Positions 22,726 through 37,708 of a stretch of 64,000 nucleotides of DNA are shown in pieces. Position 1 is the stretch's first letter. Each line of letters opens with the position of its first letter. The stretch is from Paracentrotus lividus. Taxonomy: Eukaryota; Echinodermata; Echinoidea; Camarodonta; Echinidae. Both the position numbers and the translations under genes were made by a program. Location: contig CALNVZ010000174.1 of NCBI GenBank assembly GCA_940671915.1, positions 76,781,372-76,845,371 of the forward strand, written 5' to 3'. The notes under the pieces are model-generated. The model was not told the DNA's origin. It made no database searches and was given only the letters and a program-made list of their open reading frames with translations.

Positions 22726-24724
22726 ACCTCCCTTATTTATATATAATAGTATCGTTATTCCCTTGAAAGTCATTATCCTAAAGGATAATGCCATGCTTTG
22801 ACGAAGTAAGAAAGTTACATTTTTTCAAAATTTGAGTTATATGCGTGTTCATATTTTACCTTGGTTGCTCTTCTTCCTAGCCAAATTTCATACATAAACA
22901 CCTTCGTACGTGTATTAGGACAACTGCCCCTGGAAAAGTGCCCCCGGAAATGTACCCCTGTAACAACTACCCCCCCCCCCCCCGAGATAAGGTTTAGGTT
23001 GGTTGTAGAGTTAGGGGCTAGATTGTGGGCGGGAGTAGTTGTCTGTGGCAGGCCCGTATCCAGGATTTGGCACGCTCCCGGGACGGCCCGATGTGATTTT
23101 GATTTTGGCGCCCCCCCCTCCCCCAGTGATGGATCCAGAATGGTAAACCCAGTTTTTTTCCCCGTTACGCTGGGCGAGCCAAAACGTACATTCAAAAGTA
23201 CTTTCACGTCACCTCGGCGGAGCGATAGGGGGGGGGGGGTGTTAAAACATATAACAGTCATAGGGTAGGTCTAAGTCGGTCTATCGGGTATTCGTTTGTT
23301 TGATATTTTTTAAACCAATTTAATTTTTAAAAAAATTTAAAACAAATCGAAGGTCAATTTGGCGCCCCCTTAGCGCCTATCAGCCCCCCCCCCCAGAACC
23401 CAGCACATATCCTACTGAGATACTATACATGTATGTGTTCGGTAATGTGTTATGGTATTGTTTAGGCAATTTTGTTTCTTTGTTCTTTCTGTTATTTCTG
23501 TGGTACTCTGGTACTTCTGGTACTTATTGGATCACCGTCAATCACCCCCCAAAAAATATTTCGTTTTCATGTTGAAAAGATGTGAAATGTCAAAGCAGAC
23601 AACTTCCTGGTCAAAGTGTCCATGCAATAATACAATGTCGAATGCCCATTGGCATGATTGGTGTCGGTGTAAATTAGGGGCCGTGGAGTCGGGGGGGGGG
23701 GGCTAGGGGGGCTGCAGCCCCTCCACTTTATGCAGCAAACGTGTACAAAAACGTGGAAATGACCATAGCCTTGTGATTTTCAGCCTGTTCAGCCCCTCCA
23801 CTTTCAAAAACGCTCCGCAGCCCCTGTAAATTACTGACATATTTAATTTTTGTCATTTTGCAGGAATCGTCATTTTGTCACTTGCTTCATTTTGTCAAAG
23901 TAAGGCAGATTAAATAGATTGCCCCGCCCCTCGCTCTAAAAAGCTGTATCAACACTACATGTACATTGCTCTAGTTACTTAAACGTGGTAGAAAGATCGA
24001 AACTGTGAGACATGAACAGCTGTTTAAACACCTCAATCTATTCTCGTTTCCATGGTGTTCGTTTGATTAAAAGATTGTATTTTAATACATCAAGATAGAA
24101 TAAGGTTATTAAGGTATTGTGCTTGATATACATGTTAGTGGTTGATTGTCTCTAATATGGAGATAATTTTGGTCATAATTAGAATGTAAGTGGTCAGTTT
24201 AAGAATTTTAATGGAAAGTCCTCAAGAGTTACGATTGTCCCGATGCGGAATGGCGAATTGGTTATTTTTGCAAGAGTTGACGCACTTTGAAAATCTCCAT
24301 TTGGTATCTCCGTCACTGTGAGCGATTTTATATATTGAAACATTTGTATTTATGGTTTTTACAAATATATAAAACTTTTTTTTTCGAGGGAAAGAACAGA
24401 CCCCGGGAACAGACCTGTGTCATATATTTTGTTAACAACAGTAGCCTACTTATCAACGACTAGCATTAAAGAATGGGATTTTTTTCCCCCATTAAGATGT
24501 GCACTCACCGTAGAGATGGTACAAACAGAATGAGATGATCTGGGGGTGATCTTCACTTTATTATATCACACATCATGGTATTGGTCGCGTTGCCAAATTG
24601 CTCGATTCTCTAAAATATTTTAGAACATGAACAAGTAAAAAGGAATGTGTTTCACAATATTTTCTGCGTTTTTAAAGACAAATATAAATAGTTAATTGGT
24701 TAATTAATTATTTTTAAATTTAAA
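22726..24724. other. Gene-free stretch with element fragments
   Basis: 22,914-22,970 (TTAGGACAACTGCCCCTGGA and AATGTACCCC) looks like a diverged end of the GAGGACA family. 23,046-23,150 holds a CAGGCCCGTATCCAGGAT end and a GTGATGGATCCAGA end. C and G homopolymers are frequent. I see no exon. Confidence 0.45.
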
Positions 24725-25256
24725 TTAAAGCAAAAGAAAGTTATGAGCATTTGAATGTTGTGATTGCTTATGGAGATCCTCCCATTCACAATGCGACCAA
24801 GATGTCTGAATTCATGCATGAACAACTTCCCCATTACTTTTGTACATATTTCACTTAACTTGTTTCTTTTACAAATTTTCTATTATTCTATCCGAAGTTC
24901 AGGTTTGTTTGTTTGTTTTTGTTTTTGTTTTTTGTTTATCGTGGGAGGATCTGCAAGACAAGTTTCACCAAATGTACCATGGACCAAGAGTATGAATTTC
25001 TTTTATTTTTATTTTTTTATTTTTTTTTTGGTATAATTATTTTTTCCATATTCTGATAATGGTAGAGTTGTTCATACATCAAAAATCTTGGTCGCAATGC
25101 CAATGAGAGGATCTACACAGCAATAGTGATCTCGATATTCAAATGTTTATAACTTTCTTATTGTTTTATCAAATTTCTCCAACTGTTACTGATCTGATTC
25201 TTTGATTTTTTTTCTGTTTTCACTAAGCTAACTTTTTACCCGGGTTTCATTCCTCT
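24725..25256. mobile_element. Foldback element, GTTATGAGCATTTGAATG family (copy A)
   Basis: The left arm (AAAGTTATGAGCATTTGAAT, GTTGTG, ATGGAGATCCTC, CGACCAAGATG) is mirrored on the right (CATCAAAAATCTTGGTCGCA, GAGGATC, ATTCAAATG, TTATAACTTT). It is homologous throughout to the copy at 51.8-52.4 kb. The outer limits are approximate. Confidence 0.7.
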
Positions 25257-26184
25257 GTTCATCAGTGGTTGGGGAGGAGCAAAAAATCCATGTTATAGCC
25301 CTTACATACTTATCGTGGGCCTATGTTTATGCTTTTCCTACGTAGATCCGCTTATGAATGTTATTTTCTTTTCTTTTCTGCCAAGTAGGGATAGTGTAAC
25401 CGTAACCTTATCACACCGGGAAGTGTGAACTACAAATAATGGCCAATTACGATTGCCTTCAAGTGAATATAGTTATCCAAAGTTGAATTACTCATAGGGA
25501 GATCCTTGAAAGCACCGCTTGAATGATCTACAATTCAAAAGCTTCCGTGACTTTGTTATCATAACGAAATTGCTCCAAAATCATTTGGCACGGTTGTGTC
25601 AATAGCTTGGATGCAGGGATATGCTTGCTGTCAAAAATGATTCTACTTCTAGTCAATTGATTCTAACGATGTCTAATGCCGTCATGCTGTGGTTTAGTGG
25701 CCTATCGAATGAACCTAATGACTTCAGACAATTTATTGCTTCGAGTGCGAAGTTTGATATTATATTACAGGCGGGAGAACAATATATTGTATATACCCAA
25801 ATAATTGTTTGAACAACGCATGATTTATGACAATTTAACTGTTTCAATCCTTGCTGCTATTGGTATATATGTTGGTGTTTTTTAAACCCGCATAATTTGA
25901 GGACACAGTCTGGAGAAGTAGTACTTGAACATCTGAACATATCGAATTCATTGCGGATATAATAGTTTCGTGCCAATGTTTCTATGACCGTGAATTTGGA
26001 AATCCTGTGTGCTTGATATCAATATGGCACCAAGTCCAAGCTGACAGAGAAATGGGACTATTTATAACTGGCACCAGACGGAAGCAGACAATAATGGTGG
26101 AATCATTACAGAGCTTTTCCGAGTGTTATCTTTTATTCGTTGTTGATGCGCTTATCTTCTCGATTTTTATTGTGGAACCTATGA
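25257..26184. other. No firm gene; upstream of the membrane-protein gene
   Basis: A 63-codon open frame at 25621-25812 has somewhat protein-like composition but no splice-site support. Further upstream exons of the 26-30 kb gene might be here, and I could not define any. Confidence 0.35.
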
Positions 26185-26216
26185 GAAATACAATGCCAAG
26201 TATATAGAAAATATAG

Positions 26217-26367
26217 ATTGATCTTTTCTGTCGATCATTCGTGGCGGGAAAAACTTTTGAGGGCCAGGTATAAACTTGAGTACATCGAGAAACAAAACAT
26301 GTTTCACACATGTGAATTGGGAAGACGTTCGCACGTCTCTGCGGGGGACATTAGACCCAATATTAAG
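26217..26367 (+). CDS. Candidate upstream exon of tail-anchored membrane protein gene
   Basis: An open frame from the stop at 26182 runs to a good donor AAG|GTGAGTT at 26367 in phase 0. The possible acceptor is AAAATATAG at 26216. The peptide includes DHSWREKLLRARYKLEYIEK and ends DIRPNIK. It is charged and helix-prone and reads more like protein than the surroundings. If ATG 26299 is the start instead, the exon gives 23 residues. Joining to the exon at 29561 is phase-compatible (0 to 0), but intermediate exons may exist. No family recognised. Confidence 0.35.
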
Positions 26368-27367
26368 GTGAGTTTAAAAGATTTAATTTGGATTTAAATT
26401 TGCGAGGGATCGAGAGAATAGATTTTTGGTGTTTTATTATTTTTGCATCATAGCATAGGACTGGTTATACGGTTTTATATAAGACACCATGGGCAGACTA
26501 GATTGGCAGACAAGGCCCATTACATTGCATGTTGTATTGATGGTGAATATGAATGTTGTCTCTGCACAAAGGATTTTTTTGAGGAATAACGATTCGTTAT
26601 ATCGAGTTTCTATTATATGCACTGAATCGTAAAGTTCTCTATTTCAAAAGCAAGGCCAAATGATCCCACCTTTGTGCACGATGAAAAGATGATGTTCATC
26701 ACGCTCCGTGGGGCCATGGACCTAAGGACCATGGTGGGGCGTACAAAATTCCTTTAAAATTGGGAGGGGGTATCGATTCTGCATCATGAATTAAGTTAAT
26801 CGTTAAACAGAAAGCTTACCCTCCATTTACATCAAATTTGCATCCTATTTGCATCTAATTAGTATGGCTTTATTACTATCATTTCACAAGCCTTTATTTC
26901 TGCATGTTATCTTTCATTCATAGCTAAATTAGTGTTATCGACCCGGGGGTCACTCAAAGACAATTTTAAATGCTACCGGCCATGTGTGTCCACACACCAT
27001 CTGCCACATGCCACACACCGTGAAAATGAACCCTAAACCTCGTATTGCACAAAGTCAAATTTGCACCCCTATTCGACACATAAGACCCCATCAGATTGGC
27101 AAAAACATACCATAAATGGCGAACTTGAACACCGTGAAATTTAGTGCTCATGATCCTGATGATATCGATAGCGACCTGAGCTGAAAACACCCCTATTTTG
27201 ATGAAAATGGGTATCGAATTTGAAAACACCCCTAAACTTCGACGACATCGGAAGCTGAAAAACAGACCCTTTTCGACGCTTTTTGCGGACGCGCATATGC
27301 ATAGCACATAGGCCTAATGTGGAAAGTGACCCCCCCCCCCCTGGGGAGGGGGGCTATCGATCAGTTA

Positions 27368-27629
27368 GGGTGGTATCTCACTTCGCGGAAACTACTTTGA
27401 AACTACTTTGAGACGATTTGGAACTACTTTGAGACGGTTTTGAAACTACTTGGAGACGGTTTTGAAACTTGTCGCGGAGATGTCTCCGAGACGTCTCCCT
27501 AGTCCCCGCCAAGTTTCAGGAGTCGCGGAAACGACTTTGAGACAGTGAAACTGCTTTTACACAGTTTATGAAAATTGTCGCGGAGACGATTCCTTCGCGG
27601 AGACATCTCCGCGAAGTGAGATACCACCC
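27368..27629. mobile_element. PIF/Harbinger-like MITE, GGGTGGTATCTCACTTCGCG ends, TTA duplication
   Basis: The ends GGGTGGTATCTCACTTCGCG and CGCGAAGTGAGATACCACCC are perfect inverted repeats flanked by TTA (27365-27367 and 27630-27632). The interior is rich in GAGACGTCTCC, ACTACTTTGAGAC and GTCGCGGAGA motifs. The TTA duplication and G-rich start are diagnostic of PIF/Harbinger. Related elements are at 38.1, 43.3 and 60.5 kb. Confidence 0.85.
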
Positions 27630-27632
27630 TTA

Positions 27633-29560
<1,928 letters not shown>

Positions 29561-30545
29561 GATCGATCGTCTCAGAGATGCAATGAATGCGATACCATGG
29601 CAAAGAGAATCATGTCCGAAAAGGAGATTCAAGAATCGGTGGTGGTCCTAAAAGACAGATTACGTGTAAGTATTCACGATCAGATATTTCAATTACACAT
29701 CGTCTTTCGCTGGGATTTTTAACTGTAAATTGCATATCAAAATCAGTGTCGGGTCAAGGATTTGAAAATGGGGGGGGGGGCGTCAGGCCCGATAGGCGGC
29801 GCCGCAGAAATGTTCAGATTTTAACATGTAAAGTAAATGAGTAGTTTTCAAATTATAGGAGGTGTGTTCCCAGCGCCACTGAACATAAGAATACACACAG
29901 CCTGGGAATCGGACTGGGGGCGCGAAGCGTTTTTGAAAGCGGGGCCCGGGGGGGGGGGGCTGTAAAAGACAGTAATTGGTGGGGATCCGATAATGGGCAT
30001 GCGAACAAGCATATAATCTTGACAATCCTTGCAGAGCTGTGTTATGGCACACACAAAAAAAGTAGGGGCTTCAGCCAGCCCCCTCCGATTTCATCGACCC
30101 TGTCTTTGCCTATATCAAACGTACTTTCAGGGTTTGTTTTTTTTATTTTTTGTTTATTTTTTTATATATTTTTTTTTAAGGCTTGCTAAAGATTTTAATT
30201 GCAAATAATATTAGATGTTGACTTGTATTTTTTGTTTTATTTTGTTGTTTCTTTCAAAAGAGGGAAAATTCTTCTTTCTGATATTGAATCGTTATTCTTT
30301 CTCTTTGGATATAGATAATGCAGATCATGGTGGATGACTGCGCAGACATGTTTGAGCAGAAGAAAATAAAAAAATGGAAGGCGGCAAGACGAAGATCACG
30401 TGACTCTCACTTTGAATTAGACTGGAATATCATCGGCTGTGTGCTTATCATGATACTCTGTTTCTTCATTCGGACTGTTCTCACTCTCTTTCACGATCCT
30501 GACAGTCTGGAACCTTGTCCCGATGACACGATACCTCTAAGCTGA
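29561..30545 (+). CDS. Tail-anchored single-pass membrane protein, last two exons
   Basis: Exon 29561-29665 (acceptor CCAATGACCACAG, donor CGT|GTAAGT, 35 codons) joins in phase 0 to exon 30315-30545 (acceptor CTCTTTGGATATAG, stop at 30543). Together they encode the C-terminal 111 residues. These are a Cys-containing start (RCNECD), an amphipathic helix-like stretch (EKEIQESVVVLKDRLR), a strongly basic juxtamembrane segment (KKIKKWKAARRRSR), one membrane helix (WNIIGCVLIMILCFFIRTVL) and a 20-residue acidic/Pro tail with one Cys, ending IPLS. Positive-inside bias predicts a cytosolic N-terminus and a short lumenal tail, the layout of tail-anchored or KASH-like proteins. The typical KASH ending PPPx is absent. 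I do not recognise the family. A hAT-like MITE sits in the intron. Confidence 0.6.
29744..29881. mobile_element. hAT-like MITE remnant in intron
   Basis: CAGTGTCGGGTCAAGGATTT on the left and GCGCCACTG on the right, with interior AATGAGTAGTTTTCAAATTA shared with the copy at 15.6 kb. It carries a G homopolymer near 29,770. Confidence 0.6.
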
Positions 30546-30979
30546 TCATAATGGCTGTTTAAAGGAAAAACTTGCAGACAATATTAATTGAACAACCTAC
30601 TTCCAGAGGAGAACATGTTAAATCCTGCTATATTTTTACTGCATCATTTCGGATCGAATGCAACTGATAACTTGTTAAGATTCATTACATTAGATTGGAT
30701 TTTGCACATCTTTCGTCCGCCATCTGCTCCATCATTTTGTCCATGCGGCCTTTATGTTGAAGTGCAAAAGTCATGAAAGTACACCGTTCGTAATAATTTC
30801 GTTTGGCTCCAGCAACATCATTATTTTTTCGGCTTTAATTTTATGAATGCGCTTATCTTTGTCTTCGTTTGATTTTTGGGTAACCTAAAGATTAAAAATA
30901 TCCCAAAACCCTTCCCGGGGAAAAGGTCGAAATGAAATGTTTGGCCACCCCACAATGCCAATTTTTCGTTTACCCTTTT

Positions 30980-31011
<32 letters not shown>

Positions 31012-31847
31012 GGGAGGGGGCAGTTTTTATTTACCCGATGGGGGCAAGGCCCTCTTGGTCCTCACCCCATTAGGTTTAGGGTTGTTAAATCTGGGTTTGT
31101 GTACAGGCTTATCATGCTTATAAGTATCTTGTGTAGGTGAAGGGCCAAAGTTTATTTTACTGGGTTTCAGATTTGTTTTTATTCACTTTTATCATATCAA
31201 TTCAATGGAAATTTCTATCTTCCTTAAAATGTTTAGTAGAATCTGACCCAAAAGTACTTCATAATTAACACCAAAATAAAGTTACCATTTACAAACTTTT
31301 CTTGGGGCCTAGAAGTGAATTGAGTGGAAATGATGATAATTAAGGGTTCACTCAACATTCATTTTTATTATATCATTAGCAATAAATGCTGAAAAAAATA
31401 ATTTCAATTTTACACCAATTGCACTTTTTACTTCAACCCTTCCCTATAGCAAAATACTTAACTATATAGCAATAAAGCTATTAAATCTATCTCTATATAT
31501 CAGACTCGTTTCCATAAAGAATTTTATTGGGCCTCGTCACAAATGGGGTTTAAATTTTTTTTTATTTTTTTAAATGAGTAAAGAGGGGTTGTCAAAAACT
31601 TTTTTTTTTTTCAAGTTGACCCCGCGAGTGCTGAAGGACAAGACCACTTGGCGTAAAAATTTGGATACGTGCATTGACGAAATAGCGGCCAGAGCAAAAT
31701 TATGTTAATAGAGCAAGATTAAATATTCGACCTTTGTGACAAATAGACTACCGAGTGAGTAAAATAATAAAGAAAAAACACTTTAGGAAATTGTCATTGA
31801 AAAGGACAACTAATTTATGATCCCCAAATAATTATACTATACATTTT
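30546..31847. other. 3' flank of the membrane-protein gene
   Basis: Presumed 3' UTR, then AT-rich DNA with a T/G homopolymer block at 30,985-31,020. No further gene was seen. Confidence 0.45.
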
Positions 31848-32347
31848 GAAAGAGTAGCTTCGAATTCTTCCGCATCTCTGCGATACAATTTTTTTGTGGT
31901 ATGTTTTGACACTTGGATGAACAAGAGAATGTAATGGATGAACAAGAAAATGTAAAAAGCGACTTGTGCAAAAATGAGGATGAGATCAAAACAACAACAA
32001 CAACAAAAAAAAATAATTTTATTTTCATTATACAAGTTAATATAGGCCTACAATAAGTTATTTACACTAATTATATACTGTGAATATACCCCAAAAAATC
32101 GTAGCAAAGAGATTGATGCCTCATCCCAATACTAAGTACCAGAATCATTTCCGCCATTTTGGATGTCCCATATTACCTGCACTAATGTTGCTGTGTCTGG
32201 CAAGCATGCAATGCCACATTGCACCCCTTCACTAAAACTAAAATTTGTTTTAGCATTTATGGTTTGGATTTCCACTTTGGCACAAGTCGCTGTTTACATT
32301 CTGGTAAAAAAAAGGCCAAGCGCACTGTCCAAGCGTAAACACATACC

Positions 32348-32378
<31 letters not shown>

Positions 32379-32406
32379 TACCGAGATGCTTGATAAGTTA
32401 CTCTTT
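31848..32406. mobile_element. 559-bp foldback element with GAAAGAGTA ends
   Basis: The left arm contains GAAAGAGTAGCTT, GCATCTCTGCGATAC, GGTATGTTTTGACACTTGGA and AGCGACTTGTGC. The right arm contains their diverged complements in reverse order (GCACAAGTCGCTGTTTACA, CCAAGCGTAAACACATACC, GATGC, AGTTACTCTTT). It has a long A-run at 32,350-32,375. No target duplication was fixed. Confidence 0.65.
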
Positions 32407-32748
32407 AAAAATATAATTTAGGGTTCATGAATTGGTTTTCTTCTTCATGACAATTTTCTAGGTGGTTATTTTATTATTATTATTATTACTATTTCTTTGT
32501 TTTTTTACTCATTCGGCAATATTTCCATATTATTGTACGGCCTATTACATGTATAATACTTGATTTGAAATGTAGCTTGCCTGCCTGCATCCATAAATCA
32601 ATAATTGTTGATATTAAGCAGACTTCCTTTAAGTTTTGTGCCGGTATATATATGACAATAAAGAGTAACATGAATTATTGTGTAAATGTTTTTATTATGT
32701 AAAGTGGTGTTGGATCATACTGGATCTGCAACATTCGACTTAGCAATA

Positions 32749-33466
32749 TGAAGAGCTCCATTCCTAAATGGACTAAATACATATTTGACCAAAGTTCATT
32801 TTTTAAGCTAAATATATGCACCTAGTACAAGGGATTAAAATGCCCAAGATCGCATTCCAAATTCTTTTTTTGAAAAAAATATTTTAGAGTTTCAAATTTC
32901 TGTTTCATGCCAAAAGGGACTAAATCCGCTATGTGGATTAAAAATATCTTAACTTTAATTATGTTCCCGTATGATGGGTATTCTGATTTTCGCACATAAG
33001 CTGAAGATATTGATTAGGATTTTGATAGAAAATTTGAATAAATTAATTGATTTTTAAGGATTTTATGAATATCATTGGATTTAGTCCCTACCGAGTAAGT
33101 GTATCAGATTTTCTTCAAAATTTATAATTTTTACTTTTATTTTATTCATACACCTTCAGAATTTCAGAATAACATTTAAACACATTTTTAGCTGTCTAAA
33201 GACTTCAATGAAGAAAAAATGTGATTTCTTATTGGGATTTTCAGGAGTTTCATTCCAAATTAAATTAAAATTTCAAAAAATTCATAAGAAATGAAAATTT
33301 ATAGGTAGATTTTTTAAATTGTTATTAAAATGGTCTAAGGCTATTGTACTATCATGTTTACCGAAATTAATTCATATGGTACACGGTAAAGTGATAAATT
33401 AGAAATCAGTGATTTACTCAAAATCTCCAGAAGTGGATTTATTCCCTTTTGGAATGAAACTCTTCA
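32749..33466. mobile_element. 718-bp MITE with TGAAGAG...CTCTTCA ends and TA duplication
   Basis: The left end TGAAGAGCTCCATTCCTAAA is mirrored by GGAATGAAACTCTTCA, flanked by TA at 32747-32748 and 33467-33468. An internal GGAGTTTCATTCCAAATTA repeats part of the terminus. The TA duplication suggests a Tc1/mariner-type source. It is related to the 247-bp element at 38.9 kb. Confidence 0.7.
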
Positions 33467-34115
33467 TATCATGCTAGTGATAGTCATATGCCAACATGAC
33501 TTATTTAAATTTCTATCATCGTGGTAGATAATGTTGCCTTACATGCTTAGACAACATTGTGACGTGAGTTTCAGCTTAGCTGGCAACTTTAATGTATTAT
33601 TATAAATGTTAATTTAAAAAAGAAAATATTTAATTTTTTGTTTTAACATAATATAAAGATTATGAACGAATTCAAAATTCGTTTATTTGTTATCATCAAA
33701 ATATTATGATTCTTCATGGAACAAATAAATATAATTTTGTATTAAACTCTGCAACATCACAATTTCTTTGTAATGTGTATCATCAAATGACTAAATCATT
33801 TCAAATGTCATCGTTACAAATTAATCAACCAACCAATAACTAAGTGGTCAATCAAAACTATGAAACATATGTAGACAAAATATAAGTAACCTGTTCAACT
33901 TTTGTGAATATGAACCTAACCCTTATAATTATCTTTCAAACAAAATAAATTGTCAATGGTATATGTTCATTGCCTCGCAATATATAAACAAGATACCTAC
34001 ATAATAGATTATTTCGGTATTAAAACACCTTGATGACAATAAGTTTTCACTGTCTGATGCCTTAGATGATCAAACTTTCACAGCCTCAGCTGGATATTAA
34101 AAATGGCCTCAAAAT
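33467..34115. other. Gene-free stretch
   Basis: AT-rich, no coding signal or delimitable repeat. Confidence 0.4.
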
Positions 34116-34119
34116 AGCG

Positions 34120-34784
34120 ATTTCTACCGATAAAGAATGAGTTTCGTTACTAAAATCGGGCCGTGTTAAAGTCCATAACTAAATAATTTATTCTGCAATT
34201 GTTTTCGTTCCGTCTTTATTTAATGAAGAATTTATTTTGCAACGTTATCAGCGGCGACTTCTTCCGGTAAAGAATAAGTTTCGCTATACTAAAAACGGGC
34301 CTTTATTACCCCATAGCTAAATAATTAATTCCGCAATTATATATATCCGTTCCGTCTTTATTTCTTGAAGAAGTTATACGGATTATTGCCGGCGAGTTCT
34401 TCCGATAAAAAATAAGTTTCGCTTCTAAATTAGGCCGTTATCACCCCATGACTGAATAATTAATTCCACAATTATATCCACTCCGTCTTTATTTCATGAA
34501 GAAGTTGTTTTGAGACATCAATGGCGGCGACTTCTTAATCTTCAGATAAAGATTGATTGTCGCTGATGTTTTGAAAAATTTCTTTCATAGTCATAAATAA
34601 ATACGGAACGATATAATAAATTATTAATTCCGCAATTATATATATCCGTTCCGTCTTTATTTCTTGAAGAAGTTATACGGAAACATTATTGCCGGCGAGT
34701 TCTTCCGATAAAAAATAAGTTTCGCTTCTAAATTAGGCCGTTATCACCCCATGACTGAATAATTAACTTTCAAATTATATCCAC
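34120..34784. repeat. Tandem repeat, about 145-bp units, interrupted by the 2.9-kb element
   Basis: Units carry CCGTCTTTATTTCATGAAGA, GGCGGCGACTTCTT or CCGGCGAGTTCTTCC, then AAAAAATAAGTTTCGCT. Unit landmarks fall near 34,136, 34,270, 34,411, 34,545 and 34,712. A larger step of 299 bp separates two nearly identical CCGCAATTATATATATCCG blocks (34,331 and 34,630). The array resumes at 37,709 after the insertion. Confidence 0.8.
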
Positions 34785-37708
34785 CATGCGCTTATTCTGG
34801 GGGCTTTACGGGCCCGCGCCCCCGGGCGCGCAGGGGGGCGCCGAAAAGGGAGGAAAAAGGAAAAAGAGAAAGGAAAAAAAGAAAAAAAAAGGAAAAAGGG
34901 AAAAAGGGGAAAAGAGGAAGGAAGGAAAGAGAGAGAGAGAGAGAGAGAGAGGGGGGGTGGGGAGGAAAGGGGGGGGGAGGGGGAAGGGCGCCCTTAAAAA
35001 AATTAGGGGGCGCCAAATCGACAGTAAACTAAGGGGCGCCAAATTGACCTTAAACTTAGGGGCGCCAAATCGACCTTAAAATTAGGGGCGCCAAATCGGC
35101 ATTAAACTACGGGGGCGCCAAATTGAGCTTAAACGTAGGGCGCCAAATTGAAACGAAACTTAGATGGGGGCGCCAAATTGACATGAAGCTGAGGGGCGCC
35201 TAACTGATATTAAACTGAGGGGTGTCGAATCGACCTTAAAATAGGGGCGCCAAATTGAGCTTAAACATAGGGCGCCAAATTGACCTGCAACATCGATTGT
35301 GCACCGAACGACCTTAGAATTAGGAGGGACGCCAAATTGACTTTAAACTTAGGGGCGCTAAATTTAGGGGGCGTTAAATCGAACTTAAATTTACAGGGGC
35401 GCCAAAATGAGCTTAACGTGGGGCGCCAAATCGACCCGAAACTATGGTGGGCGCCAAATTGACCTGAAGCTGAGGGGTGCTAAATTGACCTGAAACATAG
35501 GTGGGGCGCCAAATCGACCTTAAACCCAGGGCGCCAAATCGACCTATAAACTTAGGGGCGCTATATCGACCTTAAATATGGGGCGCAAAAAACGAACTTA
35601 GGGGCACTAATAGAACCTTAAATTTAGGGGCGCCAAAAACGAACTTAGGGGCACTAAATAGACCATAAATTTAGGGGGCGCCAAATTGAACTTAAACTTA
35701 AAGGGCGCCAAATCGACCTTAACCCAGGGCGCCAAATCGACCTAAATTTAGAAGGCGCCAAAGCAACCTTTAACTTGGGTGGCGCTATATCACCTTAAAA
35801 TTAGGGGGCGCCAAATCGACCTTAACTTTAGGAGGGGGCTCCAAATCGACCTTAAACTTAGGGGAGCTAAATCGACCTTAAAAGTAGGGGGCGCCAGATC
35901 GAACTTAAACTTAGAGGGGTGTCAAATCGACCTTTAACATAGGGGCGCCAAATTTAGCTCAAATGTAGGGGCGGCAAAACGAACTTAAACTGTGAGGGGT
36001 GCCAAATCGACCTTTAACATAGGGGCGCCAAATTTTGCTCAAAAAATGTAGGGGCGCCAAAATGATCTAAAACTTATAAGCGCCGAATTGACCTGAAGTT
36101 AAGGGGGCGCCAAATTGATCTTAAACTTATGGACGTTAGATTGAGCTCAAATATAGGGGCGCCAAATTTAACTTTAACTTAGGGGTTCCAACTTTATCCT
36201 AATCTTAGGGAGGGTGCTGAATTTACCAGAAACTAAGGGGGCAAAAAAAAACAACACAGAAGGGGTCTTTAAAATATTCTCTATGTAGAAAGAGCAACGT
36301 GTATACTTTCATTTAGCAAAATTTTCGCTCGCGCTTCGCGCTCGCATATATTAATTTTTTTATTGAGTTATTACATTGTGTTCTTGAGGAACGCATAAAC
36401 TGTTCTGTTTTCTTATCATTCGAATACTTCAAAATTTCCATTCGCTCCTCGCTCTCGCCTCTGTTTTTCCTCTTAACAGAATTTACATTTTTATAATTTA
36501 TGGGATTCTAACCATCAAAACATTTGAATTTATTTGATTTCACGTTACATTTGTTTTTGCATTTCAAATTGACCTGAAACTTAAGGAGCGCCGAATTGAC
36601 CTGAAGTTAAGAGGGTGCCAAATTGATCTTAAAATTAGGGGCGCTAAATTGAGATTAAACCTAGGGGCGCCAAATTGAGATTAAACCTAGGGGCGCCAAA
36701 ATGACCTGAAACTTAGGGGGCCCCGAATTGACCTGAGACTTACGGGCGACGACTTGACTTGAAGTTAAGGGACGCCAAATTGATCTTAAACCTAGGGACA
36801 CCAGATTGAGCTCAAATGTAGGGGCGCCAAATTTATCTTTAACTTATAGGGGCTCCAACTATATCCTAGACTTGTGGAAGTGTGCCGAATTTGCCTGAAA
36901 CTACGGGGCAACAAATTGCAATTCTTTAAAATATGGCAGATAGAGCAAAATTTTAAAATTCCATGCCTCTTGGTCTGTATTTTCATTGCAAAATTTTTGC
37001 TCGCGCTTCACGCTCGCATCATTTTTTTCCAATGTGTTATTACATTGTGTTCCTGAGGAACGCATAAAATGTCATGTCTAATCATTCGAATGCATCAGAA
37101 TTTCCGCTCGCGCTTCGCGCTCACTTTTGTTTTTCCTCTTGAGAGAATTTACATTATGGGATACCATCAATACATTTATACATGTTTTTAATTACACATT
37201 ACATATTTTTTGCATCTTACATTGACCTGAAACTAAGGGGCACCAAATTGATTTTAAACAAAGGGACATCAAATTGACCTAAAATATACACGTATAGCGC
37301 CATATTGAGCTTAAACTTAGGGGTGCCAAATTTATCTTAAACTTAGGGAGGGAAGCAGAATTATATACAAATTCATCTTTCTTTCACATGTAAACTTACT
37401 GGGGAACACTCGTTGCTGGGCAACAAATCGGTCTTTAAATTATGGAGGCCAAATTGGTCCCAAACTTCTGGTCTCTATACATAGAGCAAGATTTTCGCTC
37501 GCGCTTCGCGCTCGCATAATTTTCCAAGAGTTATTACATTGTGTTCCTGAGGAACGCATAAAATGTCCCGCTTTCAGATCATTCCGATACATTAAATTTG
37601 CGCTCGCGCTACGCGCTCGCCTATTATTCTTTCTTGTTTTGAAAAGTACAAAGGGGCGCCAAAATCATGTCGGGCCCCCCGGGGTGCAAAATCCTGGATA
37701 CGCGCCTG
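34785..37708. mobile_element. 2.9-kb minisatellite element with CA...TG ends and 5-bp duplication TCCAC
   Basis: The element starts CATGCGCTTATTCTGG and ends CCTGGATACGCGCCTG, a 16-bp imperfect inverted repeat. It is flanked by TCCAC at 34780-34784 and 37709-37713. The uninterrupted paralogous site exists in the neighbouring tandem unit (ATTATATCCACTCCGTC, with TCCAC at 34477-34481), so the insertion is directly demonstrable. The content is a tandem array of a roughly 27-bp unit GGGGCGCCAAATTGACCTTA followed by AACTTA, in three blocks (34,990-36,230; 36,570-36,910; 37,220-37,460). These are separated by spacers with TTCGCTCGCGCTTCGCGCTC cassettes and TTACATTGTGTTCCTGAGGA. There is no coding capacity. 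The superfamily is unknown. CA...TG ends with a 5-bp duplication do not fit a standard class that I can name with confidence. Confidence 0.8.

Noticed and set aside
22225..22801. Frames of up to 188 codons with a Ser-Ser-Gly / Cys-Pro-Pro-Gly pattern
   Set aside because: Same minisatellite in reverse orientation; not a structural protein gene.
34786..35079. 97-codon Lys/Arg/Glu-rich frame
   Set aside because: Arises from the purine-rich start and the minisatellite of the 2.9-kb element.
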